A stretch of DNA of 64,000 nucleotides from Pohlia nutans (taxonomy: Eukaryota; Streptophyta; Bryopsida; Bryales; Mniaceae), in assembly GCA_022496805.1 (NCBI GenBank), contig CM040089.1, positions 39,354,372-39,418,371 of the forward strand, in the 5' to 3' direction. Both the position numbers and the translations under genes were made by a program. The notes beneath the pieces are model-generated. The model was given only the letters and a program-made list of their open reading frames with translations. It did not search any database and was not told the origin of the DNA. The stretch's first letter is position 1. Each line of letters opens with the position of its first letter. Positions 62,993 to 64,000 of this stretch are shown in pieces.

Positions 62993-63168
62993 CACAGGGA
63001 GAAATAAAGACATTCCCACATGGGATTTCATATGGGAAGTGGGACAAATTTCCCACAATTGTAACTCTCTTGGAATGATTGTAGTGTATTTTTGATCTGG
63101 GAAAGTTACAATTGTGGGGAAATTTGTCCACGTTTCCCATGTGGGAATCTTGTATTTATCTCCCTATG
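62993..63168. mobile_element. Foldback element, near-perfect hairpin of 176 bp
   Basis: The left arm (CACAGGGAGAAATAAAGACA, TTCCCACATGGGA, ACAAATTTCCCACAATTGTA) is complementary to the right arm ending at GATTCCC...TCTCCCTATG. Arms of about 70 bp enclose a short loop, so an RNA copy would form a long hairpin. Confidence 0.8.
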
Positions 63169-64000
63169 TATGTTGCCGTAGTACCATAGAAGGGTCACCG
63201 TCCACGAACGAATATTTAGTATATATTTTTTTAAATAGCTTACAAATAGCAAAATACAGCTTAAAATCATTTATTCTATTTTAGTTCTTTTGTCCTCATA
63301 ATTTCCGGTTTTTTACAATTTTTTGTTTTTGAATTTTTTTTGGCAACCCTGCTATAGTACTACGGTAGAAGACAAGATGTGAGGTTCTAAGAAGCACCGA
63401 TTGTCCAACAATTTTGGTGAAAATGGAAAACATACTCCTTAAGTTCATCCCAATTCACCCATTTCTGTGGTGAATCAGTAGAGTTCCACCTTTTCAATAC
63501 CGATGACCGATACATGGAAGGAGGTCCTTATGCTCCACCACAGGAGAGACTACGAAAATGCTTTGTTTTCAAGGAGTTAGATGGCTAAATAGTATAAACA
63601 AGCTGTAAAAGTAAATCTAGGGTAATTATTAAGACAGAGGCTACGCGGCTAGCCACTTGGTTTTTTTGTTTTTTTTTAAGACGATGTGTCACAAGATGAT
63701 AGACTATTCACCCGTGGGTTAGAGCATCTCTACCGGGGTTTTATATCCCTAAAAAAATTACTATGAATGAAATCTCAAACTAGTCAACCTTGACTTTATA
63801 CAGATGAGATCTCGCTTCTTTTCTAAATGAGCATTAGGATAGAGAATTCGACCAAATTTTTATAGATATCTCTATTTTTGGCTGCATTTTACAGATACAT
63901 ATTTCAAAAAACAATGAATGGGTGCAAATTTATGTATTCCTATTGAAACTGAAGTCTTGTTTGTAAACCTTTATAGATATAGAAACACCGGTGGGATTTC
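63169..64000. other. Window end, nothing recognised
   Basis: AT-rich DNA without an exon or RNA gene that can be supported. Confidence 0.4.

Overview
This is a nuclear window from a land plant. The genes are split by spliceosomal introns. One product carries a plastid-type leader and two carry a peroxisomal SKL terminus. There is a Ty1/copia retrotransposon, a plant-type telomeric repeat (TTTAGGG) inside an intron, and a dense population of small inverted-repeat elements. The modest introns and mixed gene/repeat layout would suit a bryophyte or other early-diverging plant, but that placement is a guess. I saw no tRNA or rRNA genes, no CRISPR arrays and no prokaryotic features.

Layout. 0.4-6.3 kb: AT-rich repeats made of several TTAA-flanked inverted-repeat elements, a 9-bp-duplication (Mutator-like) element and a short MITE. 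10.2-11.7 kb (minus): protein-L-isoaspartate O-methyltransferase, three coding exons. 13-18 kb: repeats, including a three-unit tandem array of about 475 bp. 19.2-24.6 kb (minus): MCM7, 14 coding exons, 719 residues. 25.2-30.7 kb (minus): a complete copia element with 5-bp target duplication, near-identical LTRs and four in-frame stops in gag-pol, inserted about 540 bp upstream of the MCM7 start. 34.0-41.6 kb (plus): plastid-type glucose-6-phosphate dehydrogenase, 12 exons, 610 residues, with one GC-AG intron and repeat-filled introns. 43.9-46.1 kb (minus) and 58.9-61.2 kb (plus): two divergently oriented isocitrate lyase genes with the same three-exon structure. Between them lie more small elements and a decayed LTR retroelement (about 53.6-56.3 kb). 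61.2-64 kb: intergenic DNA with further small elements.

How the genes relate. They are ordinary single-function eukaryotic genes, not a cluster: protein repair (PCMT), DNA replication licensing (MCM7), plastid NADPH supply (G6PDH) and the peroxisomal glyoxylate cycle (two ICLs).

The two most interesting signals are these. (1) The ICL pair forms a roughly 1.8-kb inverted repeat. Its GC-rich central exon is almost identical between copies, over 1 kb of it with no difference I can see, while exons 1 and 3 have diverged. This is the signature of gene conversion. (2) About ten non-coding elements are flanked by TTAA (CTAA in one case) and begin CCCYTRA or a close variant. They resemble piggyBac-type MITEs and fall into several internally unrelated families that share their termini.

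Exon coordinates were derived by hand from frame continuity, GT-AG (or GC-AG) boundaries and remembered family conservation. No alignment or expression data were available.
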